Positions 41,839 through 56,625 of a DNA stretch of 64,000 bases are shown in pieces (the stretch's first letter is position 1; every line of letters begins with the position of its first letter). Under the pieces are notes generated by a model. The model saw nothing but the letters and a program-made list of their open reading frames with translations, had not been told where the DNA came from and did no database searches. The position numbers and the translations under genes were made by a program. This stretch comes from Rhyzopertha dominica (lineage: Eukaryota; Arthropoda; Insecta; Coleoptera; Bostrichidae): NCBI GenBank assembly GCA_025024175.1, contig QCXZ01000064.1, positions 54,953,325 through 55,017,324 of the forward strand. The letters run 5' to 3'.

Positions 41839-43559
41839 TATATGTTTTATGATAAGTTGCCCAATCTGGCAACTACCTGTTCCTGCTGATCGAAGTTATC
41901 CCGTCAGAGATCACGTGACCTGATGGGCGCCGTTGCCGAGCGTTCAAATCGAACGATATTTTCTAGTCTGGTAATTGTTTATTTTTGAGATAACTCCTCA
42001 AAAAGAAAGCTAGAGAAGTTTTTGTTGATTTTACAATAACGATTGTGGTTTCAAATTGTTGAAAATTTTATTTATTAACATTTTTGGTCAGGATGGACTG
42101 AAACTAAAAAAAAAACAAAGAAAATTTGAAGGTTTTCTTGATTTTGGCAATAAGGCGATCGTCTGTCGAGGTCGAACATTCCCTTTGCATCATATCAATA
42201 TCATATCAAAAAGGCAAAAATACCTTTGGTACATCGTTCATCCTCTTTTCTGCTTAATTTCACTGAACTAAAACATTTATGACAAACTATTTCAACATTT
42301 ATTGACCTCGGGAAGAGCTCATCGATAGCAATAATAAAATCCCGGTCATTTTAGTCAACCGAAACAAAAAAACCCATCGGTCTTCTTCTGGAACGCAGTA
42401 ACTCTGCAACCACCTTCCCCATGTCACGATGGACCTTGGCGTTGCCGGCGCGGCCAGAAAAAACAAAGCCGGCCAACGAAACCTGGGCGTAAACAAACCG
42501 TTGGAAATTAATAGAATGCGTTTGTATAAAAATAGGAGCTTAACCCGCGTCGGTCCGATACACGGTCATGCCGTAAGTCGACCGTCCGGTATAAATCAGC
42601 AGCATACCTGGCAATTACCTCGCTCCCCCGCCCCGTTATTATATCTATTACTCGCAGGGAGCGCTCCGATCGCGAAGAGACTTAATTATGGCCGGGCTGC
42701 GGTACTGCTCCTCACCTATGACCCCCGCATTCCATGACTAGTGCTGCCACCTATCCGGCACGAATCTCTGATGCCGTCTACCATACGTCAGGACATATAT
42801 GAAGATGTACGAATGGCTGATTGGATTTCGCTTTTAATTCGGTATAAAAAATTGTTTATCCAACGAGATGGCCGCGCGGTGTAATGGAATGACGAAGAAC
42901 CTATTTGGAATTGACAGTCTGGTTGTACTGATGGGTAGCCGATCCTTTTCTTCTTGCTGCTGTGGGTTTTTTATAAGCCAATTTCTGAATGGTAACTAAC
43001 TCGTAGATATTATCAATTACAATAATACATTTTTGTGGCAAAACGTTTGGAACCACGATTCCAATGGAATCCACACCTATATGTCTGTTTTATTTATGTG
43101 GTTTTTTCTTATCTCTATTTTCTTCGTTATCTGTTGGATGCTGTTATACTTTCAAATTTCGCACTTTGCCGTTCTCGTTCCCTTAATGTTATCCTCAATC
43201 TGAGTGTACTGGAGCTTATTTGGCGGAAGTTTTCCTAAAGACGCAAATCAAGAATTTTTAGGTTATCAATCTACACCTATCCTTTCTTTTCCTGGGATAT
43301 CTTGTCTTGTCCACTTTGCCTTTATTACAAGTTATTTGTTTGAGGTATGTTGGGGTATTTGCTCATTGAAAACGCAACTAACTGGTGGACAATAATAACT
43401 TTCCTGTAGCAGTGTAAATGAATATACAAAAAGAGAGAAACGATACGACGTACCAAAGGTAGATCTATGTTTGCTACTTTGCGGAACACTTTTATGCAGA
43501 ATGGATGATTACCATGGTACCCTTGAATTTTATGTGAAATGATAAGCCAAAATTAACGA
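41839..43559. other. Intron; GC/CpG-richer block 42420-42790
   Basis: No gene. 42420-42790 is unusually CpG-rich and not recognisably repetitive, a candidate cis-regulatory block of Serrate. Confidence 0.35.
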
Positions 43560-44640
43560 GAAAAGTATCCACGATCGTTTTTTTCTACCTGCATGACCTC
43601 ACGCATACAGTTTCGTTCGTAGCTCCTTCGTCAGAAATCCGCTTCTAAAGTAAGCATGTACTTCCGGTCTCGCTGCTCGAACTCCCATACTTCAGAAGCA
43701 TATGATGTTATGCTGTCCGCGAGCGCTGTGCATATCATAGATTTTGTTCCTCGGCTTACTTCATCGGACTAGAGCACTCCGTTAAGTTGCTGGATAACTC
43801 TTCTTCCCTAACAAATTTTATTGCGGATATCTTCACGGCCTTTCCCTGAAGGTGTCTGTGAAACCCAAATATTTGATTTTTACAGTGCTTTATGATGCCC
43901 TGATTTAAGATAAGGTATATTGTTTGTTGTCATTTCCGATAGGAACTCCCATTGGACCACACTTTTTTTCAAGTCTACAGGAGCTCCTCTAGTTATGTTT
44001 TGAACAAAGTTGGTGTTAGTATGCAACCTTGACGCTGACCTTTGATGACAGTGAATTCTTGAGATAATGAATAGGGCATTTTGGTAATCTTTGTGTATAT
44101 TTCTGATTGCCATTATACATATATACATACCATTTACTCCTTTATTTGTCACAGGCTTTATGAATATCTACAAAAATTAGGTATGGTGGACATCTTCGAG
44201 CTACCTTTTTCTATCCTTTGTTTGATTGTAAATATGCCATCCTTGCATGATCTTCGAGCACGAAAACTATTCTGAATATCGTCCTACAGTCTACTTTTTA
44301 GGATCCTGCTATATAATTCAGCTACTTAGCTTATCACACTTATTCCTCTGTAGTTTTGGCATCAGGTGAAGTATGCCCTGTCAAATATTTATTAAAAATG
44401 TGTCGATAGCTGTAGTAGCTCTAATTTTAGTCAACATTTTGAAAATGCTGTCTCTAGGGATCCAGATCTATCAATTTTACACTACTTCATTCTGCATCCA
44501 GTGTTTTAATTTGTTTTAGGAATCTCCGAACAGCATTGGATCTGGTATTTCTCCTTAGTTCGTTGGCAAATTTACAATTTCGCTGTCACTATTCATTTTT
44601 CGCTTTGTACACTTCTTTCTGGACCATTTCTCAATTCATT
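43560..44640 (-). mobile_element. Decayed non-LTR retrotransposon fragment
   Basis: Minus strand: TVIKGQRQGCILTPTLF (the RT G-x-RQGCxLSPxLF motif) near 44010-44060, with a LLKYGSSS-like post-RT block near 43690. A degraded motif A region (PNFCRYS) lies near 44180. Frames are broken. Confidence 0.5.
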
Positions 44641-47600
44641 AAGAATAATGAATGGTTGGTTTGATCACAAGCATATACACCACTAAAATCAGTCATTGAC
44701 TATGTGATAATGTCACAATAATTTCGACTTAAAGTTCAAGACGTTGGAAGAAAAAAAATAACTTGGAAAGTCTGCAACACGATTCTGTAAGACACTGCAG
44801 AACCAGATTATAATGAGTGTTCCAGATATATGACAATTTAAAACGATGTGTTCACCAAGCAGCGAATTAACACTCGGTGAAGTAAAGATTTAAAACAAAA
44901 CAGAATCGTGGCTTAGTACCAGGTTTCGTCTGAGTACGATTTATTTCTATTGCGCTTACCGCCTTATCATTGTACTTTTGACCCTATCGAAATGATAGGG
45001 GGCCAATTCAAAGCAAAATTAAGGAGAAGAAAGATTTAGCAATTAAACATTGACAATGATTCGATAAAATATCTGCAGACGCTTGGAAAAAATCTATACA
45101 GCACGTAATAGAGATAGAAGATGGATATCGGAAGAATACTATTAAAGACCTAATTATAGACCTAGAAAATGATGGTGACAGTAATATTGATAGTAATAGT
45201 TCTATTTATAACATGCATTAATTAGGTATGTCATTTTATTTTATTTCGGATTTGACTGTGCATGTTTGTGTCCACTTGAAATATTTCTTTTCGGTCGGTG
45301 TAGCCGACAATATCAGTATCCATTACCTGTTTATTGCCAGGCCTGCTGTGAAGGGATGGAATACCAATGAATTTCTGCGTAAGTTAGTTTCATAGATCCT
45401 TTCTTACAATTATAGTCTTGAATGTATGTCCTTTGAGTAGGATGCTTTAACTTCGAATTATTATTTGTGCAAGTAAATACCAAATTGTTTTCCTTTCGAC
45501 TATATTGACCACAATGCATATCATTCTGTGTTCTATTAGAACATTCAATTTATTAGTTCGGTGTTACAGTGACAGAAAGCGGTCTTTAGTCCATTCTATT
45601 CATGCTCATCGCATAGGAGGGCCATAGTGAAAACGAAACGCTCAAATAATTAAATGAAATATGACCGGCCTCGGGGTAACTATCATTATTTACTGTGGAA
45701 GTCGGCCCCAGAATTCATTATGGCCTGTGGAAACGCTTAGGCCGAACGAGAGAAAAAAACTCTATTAATTTAGCTTCTTGGAAAATAACAGGTTTCCAGA
45801 TTTGACGGCAGCCCACAGTAGGCGGACAGTGTACACCGAATTGACCAGACCACGAGAAATGCTTAATAGGCTGACTTTCTCTTAATGGGGTATGACAGAA
45901 TCCTCAGAACTGAGTAATAAATGCACATCTTGTTATGATAAATATTTAGTGGTGTAAAACGGTTTATATCCATCTTCAGTTCTAAGCAGAAAAGAGGCTC
46001 AAAAGCGCTGCCTGTGTGATAAACGTCAAAAGAACGCATAAATTCCAACAGTTGGAGAGAGCGACACTTGAGAGGAGGTTGCACATTAAAAAAATAACAT
46101 AGGCAGCGGGTACTTAAAGATAGTGCTACTGCATGGCTTCTGAAGAGTCTCGTCGGATGTTGAGATGTTTACAAACATATGAAGTAAATGCGAAAACATT
46201 GCAAAACATCTGGTCACTGCACAGGGAATGTGGTGAAGGGAATTTAATGTTTATTTCGTTTTCAAGTTACGTTGAACATTTGTTAGTCAAATAAACATCA
46301 TTTTTATTATCTGTATAGCAGATTTGTGAGCGGTTTGTAATCCATTTGTAACGTCAAAACGAAACCGCACAGTTAAAAGTTTTTGTGACGTATCTAATTT
46401 TTCTCTGTTATGGTATCTATTTGGGCGTATTAATCATTATTGTTTTTATTTAGTTTTGGATTGGGCGATAAAAAAGTTTCTTGTCTTGCAATCCTTCAAT
46501 GCCCAGATATTCCTAATATTCTTTTACACATGTTGAAATCTTTACATATTGTTTTACAAAACAGCAAAAATTATGCGTGTGTCCTTTAACAGCATCCGCA
46601 GTCATTTCAAGTCTTGCAGCATTAAACAACTAATCTCGTTTCTTGTTCCTTTAACACAGTAACAAGCTTTTTACTGGAAGTTTTAAACGTGTTTTTACAC
46701 CCGGGGACAAAAGAAAGACAAAATAATTTATTTTAGCCTATTGTTTGTTACAAGCGAGAACTGCAGGAATCTACTAAAACATAAATCAATGTGTGAGCAG
46801 GGTTGTGATATTTGTATGGGTGATCGTGCTAACTAAAGAACTAAACTACTTCGACAAATATCGCCCATATGTCGCAAATTACGAGCATGATGTTGCTACC
46901 ATACGATACCTTCATAAAAAAATACTGATATACGTTTGATAAATAAATTTTCTCTAACATTTGTTTATTTAAACACGTACGTAAGACGTTTATATCACGT
47001 CTCACATGGTCTGCATAAGATTTTTTTTTATAATCCAGGCTTTGAAATTTGTATATCGATATATTATTGTCTCACTAGGAAGCATACCCTTTGAAATTGA
47101 TTTAAATTCGCTCAAAACTACGTTCAAAACGATAAGCTTTTGTTGTTAATTGGAAATTCAAATCACATACTGCAGTAGGTAACCAATGTGTATTTTGCTG
47201 ACATGTCAAAAAGAGAAACTATCTAGTTTGATAATTATTTATTTTTGAGATAACATCTACGAAAAGAAAGCAAAGAAAGTGTTTTCTCTTAAAGCGTACC
47301 ACACAGTTTATATTTTAAATACCTTTGGAAAATTTTAAAACCTTGTTCCTGTTCTGCCTGCATCTTTATAAACAGTATGTTTTAGTATTTTCTCAAGTCT
47401 GTTGGATATCAGGTTAATTACATCATTTTGTCAAACTACTATTTTATATGGGAATAACTCTTACCTTTAGCATACCTGTCATGAAGATGGAGGTTTTATA
47501 AAGTTAGATAAGTATTTTTGACATTTAAATTGTGAATAGTTGTTCTAGTAACTAATTTAGTTCTTAGGTAAGGTGGATTGCAATTTTTTACTATAGGGAT

Positions 47601-49204
47601 GCATAGTTTAGAATAATGAAAGAATATGTGTTCAACTATGTTTAGCCAGCCAACACTACGAATAGAGCAACTCTTTTCCTCTTAAACCACAGACAAACCG
47701 AGTACAGGAATTCTGTATTCTTTGTAGGCTTTTGGAATTATATTTTTACATACATAGGCCTTATACCAAATCACCATAATTTATGTGAGACATTACTAAA
47801 GCTTCGCATAGTAAGCGCTTGCAATTATAATTTATAATTTTTCGGCTTTGATACAGAAGCTTTAAGTTAGAATAAATTTTTTGATGATTCAACGATTGGT
47901 AGTTGTTTGTTGTCAATAATGACATTGATCATATTCTTATGTTATAAGCTTATAAATTCGAAAAAATGGGTCGTGAGGTATATTTTTAATATTAAAAATG
48001 TGAATATTTAAAGGGACCGCCAAAACGCGAACATATTGGGCCTGACGTCAGGTGTCTTGTAAATGGCCGCTTATTTACATCTGGGGTCAGCACGTCACGC
48101 GTCAGCCTCAGCCCGTCAATTTATCAGTTTGTTGCTTGCGTTCATTTTGTGACAAGCGAATTAAAATACGCNAAGAAAAAGTGAAATACTTATGAGTTAT
48201 AACTTCTGAAGGCATGTTCATTGTTATAGAATTTATGTACAGCGACGAGCGGTACAGCGCGGCGGAGATGAGGAACGTAAAAGCAACAGCATGAGTGAAC
48301 TTGTTATCAAATTAACGTAGCATTGATAATTTGATCACAGTGGGTTGTTGGAAACATACTATTTGTAAACATAAAAATTTAAGAATCAAAAATGTACTCT
48401 AAACTTGACATTTATTTTAGAGGTCCGAATAAATATAAATTGACATTTATTTTCGGGGTTCTTTCGGCTCGTTTCCGGTCTGGCTAACAGTCGAATAGAA
48501 GGGGAACAACGTCGTTCTTTATTATAACATTTCCCTCTATCAACGCATATAATTTTTCATATCCTCTTCAAGCTATAACAAAATGGAAACTGAATGGTAA
48601 ACACTTATAACCCCAAAAAGAATAATAAAACTTAGAGTAAGAATAGAGATGATCTTCACAACAGAAAAACAAACTTTGCGATTTCGAAATATCACGTCTA
48701 GGGGCCTTAAGTAACATTTTCATATGTTGATAATCTCGAGGAACGATTACAAAGATTTGTTAGCTGTACTGACTGAAGTACTTTTATAACCATGTACAAA
48801 ACAACACTTGTTTTGTTTTCCATACATAATAAATGCTTGTAAAACTACACAAGTCACTTTTTGGTGCGACCTCTTACACCGTACTTTCAATAAACGCCAC
48901 ACAAAAGCTTTTCCAATACAAGAATGATACTACACCATTAAACAGCACGTTACTTGGTAATGTTTATATGACACTTGACGTCACGAGTTGAATAACCTTT
49001 GATAGAAGCGTTTTTGCGGTGACTCCTAATATTTGAATTTCAGACCTCAAATTCTCTACCTGCAAAAATTTTTTTTGTTTTTTTTAACATGGCGTACGAT
49101 ATATATGCACTTCAAGATTCATTTTACGTAATTTTAAAAAAAATGATAATACCCAATTGTAATCAGCTTTTTGTCGGTTACGGCAACAACATCATCCACA
49201 ACAG
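44641..49204. other. Intron, no gene; CpG-richer pieces at 45660-45860 and 48030-48150
   Basis: Mostly AT-rich sequence with no supported ORF. The two pieces named stand out by GC content and contain no repeat hallmarks. Confidence 0.35.
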
Positions 49205-49500
49205 TCAGAAGAGCGGTGGTCCGGACTGTAGCGTAGGAAGTATTTTATTTTGACCTAGTTGTTCCTGAATTTGATTAAGCAACACCTTTTCTATTATCTT
49301 AGGCATGATAGGAAGAATACTAACCCGCCGAAGATCTTCAAAACACTCCGGTGCACTTACTTTAGGTAATGGTATAACATGAGCAAGTTTCCAACATTCT
49401 GGAAATTGACTTTTCTCTATATACAGTAATTTAATATGTGTGTTATATATTTTAAAATGTACGGACATATGTGATGCAATATAATGTGTGCGCAATGAAA
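49205..49500 (-). mobile_element. Non-LTR retrotransposon RT fragment
   Basis: 96-codon frame with FPECWKLAHVIPLPKVS, ECFEDLRRVSILPIMPKIIE and QEQLGQNKILPTLQSG. This is the conserved stretch just before RT motif A in LINE ORF2 proteins. 5' and 3' parts are absent nearby. Confidence 0.75.
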
Positions 49501-50630
<1,130 letters not shown>

Positions 50631-51720
50631 ATCCGAGATATTGCACAACTGAAATCTCCAATGGACGTCACTCATAAGACAGTACTCAGCCTACAGGCTG
50701 CTCCCTTTCCATTAATATTGACCACAGTCTTCGAATTCTACAATTAAATATAGAAGGGATATATCCAAAGGATAAATCCGACTACCTTGCTCAATACTAT
50801 AAAGTGGAAGTGGTACTTCTTCAAGAGACTCATGCGGTCGATGTTCAAGATCTCCGCAGACGAGAGACGATCTTGGGGATATACCCTAATCGATTCTCTA
50901 AATAGCAGTATTCATGGGTCTGCAACTTATATGAAATTTGATTTAACCAACTTCCGGTCAGTGAATAGAGAAATTGTAAATGTCGTTGAAATGATCATAA
51001 CTAAAGTAGAAGACCACACCGTTTACAACATTTACGTCTCCAAATACTTTCTGGCCAGACAACTTCCTTAGATACCATGAACATCCTTGTATGTATATTG
51101 GAGACTTCCATAGTTATCATAATTTATGGGACTACAGTGACAACGACATGAGCGACTGGATAGAAGAGCACAACCTGCATCTTGTTTACACTGAAAAAGG
51201 GAAGAAGAGCTTCCATTCGGCAAGATGGAGACGTGACTACAATCCATACCTCTACATCTCCTCCTGTGATGCTATTTAATGCCGCTTCGTGTGATACAGC
51301 AAGTGTTGAATGACTTTTCACGAAGTTACCATCGCCCACACTTAGTAGTAGTTCGGATACAGATTAAAAATATGCCATCACTTGATAAACCATGATGGAA
51401 CTTTCTAAAATTCCTCCTTAAAACTACGAGAGATTTGTTGGTGTAATAAAGGCTGCTACAAAAAGAACAATTCCAAGAGGTTTTCGAAAATGCCACGCCC
51501 CTTGTTGGAATAAAGAAACTGAATCCTTGTATAGACAGTATCAAGCTCATCCCAGTTATGAATTGGCTGGCATGATTTTGGAATCCCTGAATCAATCTCG
51601 GAAGAAAAAAATGAAAAAATTAGAACTAACCGTTGCTAGTACAACGTGGGGTGCAAAAGCAAGTGTACTCCGTGTACTTCTGCAACTGCCTTGCTTTATA
51701 GCACTATGATACTCCACAAC
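50631..51720 (+). mobile_element. Internally deleted non-LTR retrotransposon (endonuclease part)
   Basis: Plus-strand pieces of an apurinic-type endonuclease: ILQLNIEGISKDKSDYL and VVLLQETHAVDVQDL near 50730-50850, IGDFHSYHNLWDY near 51095-51135, and SLYRQYQAHPSYELAG near 51515. At 51655 the sequence jumps to a 3' piece (VLLQLPCFIAL) that is shared with the element at 62660-63400, so RT is missing. It is dead. Confidence 0.7.
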
Positions 51721-52102
51721 CTTACGTTATATATAAATTACATATTTTTTGCATTAGTGTAGATAATTAGAATTCACTTCATTTGTATTTGTGGCTGCTT
51801 GAAGTTCAAGAACTTAAAAAGTCCTTAGAATTGGTAGAATTGGTCCGTCTCTCCAAAGTAGGACGGTTGTAAACAGTATTATTGGTAATTAACAAGCTTG
51901 CCACAACATCTTCACTAAATGTCAACGTTAATGTTCAACGTGAGTTTTACTTGGATTTGATTGTTAAGTGTTGATAAGCACAATATAAAATAAATGTTAG
52001 TAAGATCATAGAGAAGGGTGAATAATCAATAATGTTCCAGATGCACAACCACAGAAAGTAGAGAGACGTGTCCCCTAATATTAATTAACAATTGTTGGGA
52101 TA
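51721..52102. other. Intron, nothing recognised
   Basis: AT-rich; no feature supported. Confidence 0.3.
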
Positions 52103-52104
52103 TA

Positions 52105-53654
52105 CGAGCCCAGTCCCATTTCAATTGGCCCAGTTGCATTTTTTTAATTTTTTTGTATTTAATGGACAGGAATTGTAATGCTATTATGAAACAGATATTT
52201 AATTATTTTGAAACATTTCCTACTTAATCAATTATTCATTTGTATAATTCAAACTTTTTATTTCTACTTAACTACCAAGTTGAAGCAAATCATGAGAAAA
52301 CCTGAGTTAGAAACAACTGACTTAATCTATTTCTTCAAAGGCTACCATTGAGTAACATCACCCTTACTTTTTATGACAGCGGTCATTCTTCTTGGCATTG
52401 TATTCACTAAATTCACACAATCTTGTGATGTGATCCTATCCCATATAATGCCTTAATTCGGGAANCTACCTGGCAGGAGTTGCGCGCATTTGTTTTTTCA
52501 TAATGTGCCAAAGAGTTTTTAAAGGAGAAAGGTCAGGGGACTACTGAATACCCATTTTAGAAGTGGATTACTGTTGTCGGTGAACCACTGTAAAGATGTA
52601 GCAAAGATTTACTTAAAATATCAAGATATTTTTCGGTGTTCACAATTCCCTCAATGAAATGTAATTTTCCTACTCCTCTTGCAGACATTGATATCCACAC
52701 TATAATAATTGTTGGAAATTTAACTTTTCTCTTCAGACAATCTGGATGACAAATTTCATTTTTTGTCAAATAACTCTGCTGCGACTGTCGCCTACACAAA
52801 CTTCAAATCTAGACTCGTCGCTCCAATGTACACTGTTCCATTGTTCAGGACTCCAAGCTCTATGTTCTTTTGCCCACTTCAACCGATGTATCTTTTGTTG
52901 CGTTGTTAACAGTGGCTTTTCCTTGGCATAGAGAATAAAAACGCATTTTTGTTGTTTACCTTCTAAGTTCCAAAACCCAATCTTTGTGCTNCCCGGTGAC
53001 AGGTGGATCTTGAAACATGTCTTTCTACAGCATCGCTCTAAAGTGTGCTTAACTGACCGTAGTTTGCCCTCCTGTTCTATTTAATTATTCGTTTCAACGC
53101 CCTCCGATCAGTATCAGTAAGTGCATTTTTTCACATACCTCTGTTTAGGCTCGACATCATTGCTTGATTTGAATAACTGCACTTTGTTGCGAACACTGTA
53201 TCTTGACAACCCCAATAACTGTCCAATTTCTGCATTAGATTTGCCAGATTTATACAAAGGAATAATAATTGAACGAATGTTCGAATCAAAAATTTTTCCT
53301 ATAGTCATTTTTTAATTGTTCAGTATAAAATTCTATAATTGAAACTACCCAAAACGCTTTTGACGTCTGCTGCCAAGTAAACAATATCTCTTAGTTACGC
53401 GAAATTGCACAGCCACCTCAAATGTTCATTCACCTGTATGTAATATAAATAGAAACTAGGGTTCGGCCTAAATAGTTGGTATTTTTTTACTATACAATTT
53501 TGAATATTGAGAACAGTTCAATTGTGCGTAGAAATTAATAGATCATAATTTATAGAAGCTATTTATAATAAAAACAAACTCCAAGAAGCGATTTTGTTTA
53601 AAATTTTTAAGAAATATTAATAATTCTGTTGATGGGCCAACTGAACAGGGCTCG
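52105..53654 (-). mobile_element. Decayed Tc1-like transposon with TIRs
   Basis: Ends CGAGCCC-AGT and ACAGGGCTCG lie next to TA on both sides (52103-52104, 53655-53656). The inner part also matches (CAATTGGCCCAG versus CAGTTGGCCCA). Minus strand: an HTH start GKIFDSNIRSIIIPLYKSG, NAEIGQLLGLSRYSVRNKV at 53308-53120, and catalytic-region pieces VKFPTIIIVWISMSARGVG and LHFIEGIVNTEKYLDIL at 52760-52600. Stops and frameshifts interrupt it. About 1.55 kb, a normal size for Tc1-like elements. Confidence 0.8.
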
Positions 53655-53656
53655 TA

Positions 53657-54055
53657 ATTTAAAATTAGAAAATAATATCGATCCGGTACTATATATAGGA
53701 TCCTGCGGTGGTTAGGACATTTGGAGAAGTTTTTGGAAGAATGGCAAGAAAAGCTTCAAGCTTACATGTTTGGAATCCGAAACGATGGATAGATGTGCTA
53801 TTTCGTAAAGCGGAAGTTTGTATATATTATGCTTTCATTGCATCATTGGTTTATTTTATACGACAATGCTTACATAATATATGTGGGAAAATAAAATAGT
53901 ATGAATTCTTTACTAGTTTTTATAGCTTTTTATAACTTCCGTCTTGCGCGAACTTCTCCACTAATCACTATCGCTACTGTTTCAAATTAATTTGCGCAAA
54001 AGAAACTAATTATAAATACAGTCCCGTTCTCACGCTTTACATTACTTCTTCGCAG
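53657..54055. other. Intron, nothing recognised
   Basis: Ends with ACTTCTTCGCAG, the acceptor of the next exon. Confidence 0.4.
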
Positions 54056-54262
54056 ATGCGGATGAATGCTTGACAAATCCATGTATAAACGCCATATCCT
54101 GCAAGAATCTCGCTGGCGATTACTCATGCAAGTGCAGGGTGGGATGGATGGGTAAAAACTGCGATCAAAACATCAACGACTGCGTCGGCCAGTGTCAGAA
54201 TGGGGCAACCTGCATCGATTTGGTCAATGACTACCATTGTGCTTGTCAACCAGGTTATACCG
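54056..54262 (+). CDS. Ser: Serrate/Jagged exon with EGF repeats 5 and 6
   Basis: 69 codons, phase 1-1: [31 protein letters not shown], then [15 protein letters not shown] and CACQPGYTG. The unusual C-INAISC and the short spacing NDCVGQC (one residue fewer than normal) are shared with Jagged EGF5-6, which supports the ligand family over Notch, Crumbs and other EGF proteins. Confidence 0.96.
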
Positions 54263-54355
54263 GTAAGTGAATGAAAAACAGCATTCCATAATTGTATTTC
54301 CTTTTCGTGAGGATGTCTTATTTGAATTGCAAGTAATCTGGCTTTCATGCTTTAG

Positions 54356-54483
54356 GGCGCGACTGCCGCACCAACATCGATGACTGCGTTTCGCATCCTT
54401 GCAAAAATGGTGGAGAATGCGTGGATGAAGTTAACGGGTACAGGTGTATTTGTCCTGTGGGGTATACAGGACGGGAATGCGAG
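54356..54483 (+). CDS. Ser: Serrate/Jagged exon with EGF repeat 7
   Basis: Phase 1 to 0, separated from the previous exon by a 93-bp intron: [31 protein letters not shown] and [11 protein letters not shown]. Acceptor CTTTAG, donor GTAAGC. Confidence 0.95.
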
Positions 54484-55821
54484 GTAAGCAACTCTATTTA
54501 AATACTAACTCTGCAAGATCGATGTACTTACGTGTAGTTATTACTCTGTTATTTATATCCTAACTATGGTGCATAAATTATTGGATATTTGGAGAAATTT
54601 CGTTTTTAGTTTAATTGCTTCTGAGGCGGTGATGAAATAATATTTTGGATTAGCTACATAATAAGCAGACGTTATTGACGGTATCTCATTAGCATGTGAT
54701 TTTCATTTGGCGACAGTCTATCTCGTTAATACATGGTCTTTCACTAATATTGCAAAAGGTTCAAGCTGAAATTCCTTGCTCAAAATAATAGACAAACAAT
54801 TAACGTGCTTCCAAAACGTCGAAATTTAAAAAAATCGTGTTTTTATACTATCCAAAAGACCCTTTCGGTTTTCTTCAGACTTCGTGTGTATATGTCTAAC
54901 AGTAATGAACATAGGGAAAAATGTGACAAGGCAGTGCTTTTTATCAGATTTTATATAATATTGTAATACGCATTTAAAAATACGTATTAATTTTTTGTCT
55001 TTACAGTTTTTTAGTACGTTGCTTCATTTTTAAAGAAAATACTCTTTTTTTCTGATTTTCTTGGTAAATGTAAGGTACAGATGCTTTTTCTTACTGCGTT
55101 TCAAATAAAAATGATTCATGTTGGATTGCGAACCGTATACAACGTTATAACAGTTTCTGAAAATGACTACTTCCAGCCTCAAAACAAACATATCCTGCAA
55201 CTGATTGATGGAGACGTTCGAATGTTTCAGGGAATGTCAAATTATTTCGCAACATCCGTAATTAATTTCTTAACTCCTCACCTTTTGCTACTAGGGTTTA
55301 GTAGTATAAGCTAACTGTTTGAGATGGCCCTAGAAAAAAAACTGTTTATTTAAATCGAAAGATCGTCGATGGCAGGTTTGTATGCGTCCACGATCTGTCG
55401 ATTTGGAGACATAGTAAATGTTAACTTGCAGTTGCACTGAAATGAGTTGGAGTGCCATAATGCGTGAGATACATTTTTCCATGGCATACTTTCCGTACCA
55501 GCCGTAAATTTATTAAAACTCCCTCTTCCCCAAAATGTTGATGGAAACGAGTAAACAATCCAGCTTTACACCCAATACTGATTTTTATTTTAAACAACTT
55601 ATACTGCACCAGTTAAGTTCCTTACACTTTTTTTTATAAATCTAATACGTTATCTGAAATTAAACACGTTTATTTATTAAGCAAAATGTACCTATTACGA
55701 TGACTAAAGTATGTTTTTTTTATAATTAGTATCTTAGGGGACAGTAAGTATTTAACTATAATTGGTTTCTTTTCTCTTGTAATGAAAAATACCATCAATT
55801 TCTACTTCCACGTCCAACGGA
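54484..55821. other. Intron, nothing recognised
   Basis: AT-rich; short ORFs without similarity. Confidence 0.35.
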
Positions 55822-56625
55822 TGGGAAGTATTGTATCGCGAAAAAAATTTTCAAATTTTTTTTATTTGTTTATTTGCTTTAAAATGGCCGAAAACGTAAA
55901 AAACAATATTTTAGCAAAAAAAATTTCTTGTCTGTGTACCTATCTGCGGTTTTGTTTGTGGACACGATAACTTTCGAAAGACTTAATATGTGAACTTGAA
56001 ATTTGGCAAGCGTATAAATCTCAACTACCTAAAGCGACCTATTGTTTTTGGGGTAAGTAGGGTATCGGGAAGGAGGCGAAATTTTGGGGTAACTACCCTT
56101 TCTGCAAATTTTGTTTTTTTTTTCATTTCAGTATGTGATTAGTAGTATGTATAACCGCCAGTATTATTCGCCCTTATAAATTTTCGGTGCAGGAAATTAT
56201 TTAGAAGATATTAGCAAAAAAGCGTCACTTAAAGAAGAATGATATACCATCAAATAGCATATAAAATTTTTCCCAAAAAGTGTCTTAGAAAATTTATCCA
56301 AAGTTTTGACATTTTCGAAATATTTCCAAAAAACGTATTTTGGACCCTGTTCGTACGATCTTTTTAAATTTTGGTATTATATAGAAAATCAAATTTTTGA
56401 TCGGAAAGGAGTTTATAATTTTGGAGTTATTTGGAAAAAAACGATTTTATAAATTTATGTATTTTTGCTAATATTACGAGGACCGTTTGTCTTAGAAAAA
56501 ATGTGTAGAGAGAAAAATGCTCAAAACCTGACCTGAAAATCGTATAGGATAAGAAATAAAAACGTAAATGTCATTTTGACAATTGAATGTGGAAGGAATG
56601 ATTCAATTTGTAGCGGTTTTTTGCT
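55822..56625 (-). repeat. 0.8-kb repeat, copy B
   Basis: Inverted partner of 32038-32850 (see there). Both lie in introns of the same gene but on opposite sides of two exons. Confidence 0.75.

Noticed and set aside
54070..54270. EGF exons as part of Notch, Crumbs or a fibrillin-like gene
   Set aside because: Order and peculiarities of EGF1-8 (LNYCGTHEPC, short NDCVGQC, HDHC...GAQC) match Serrate/Jagged.
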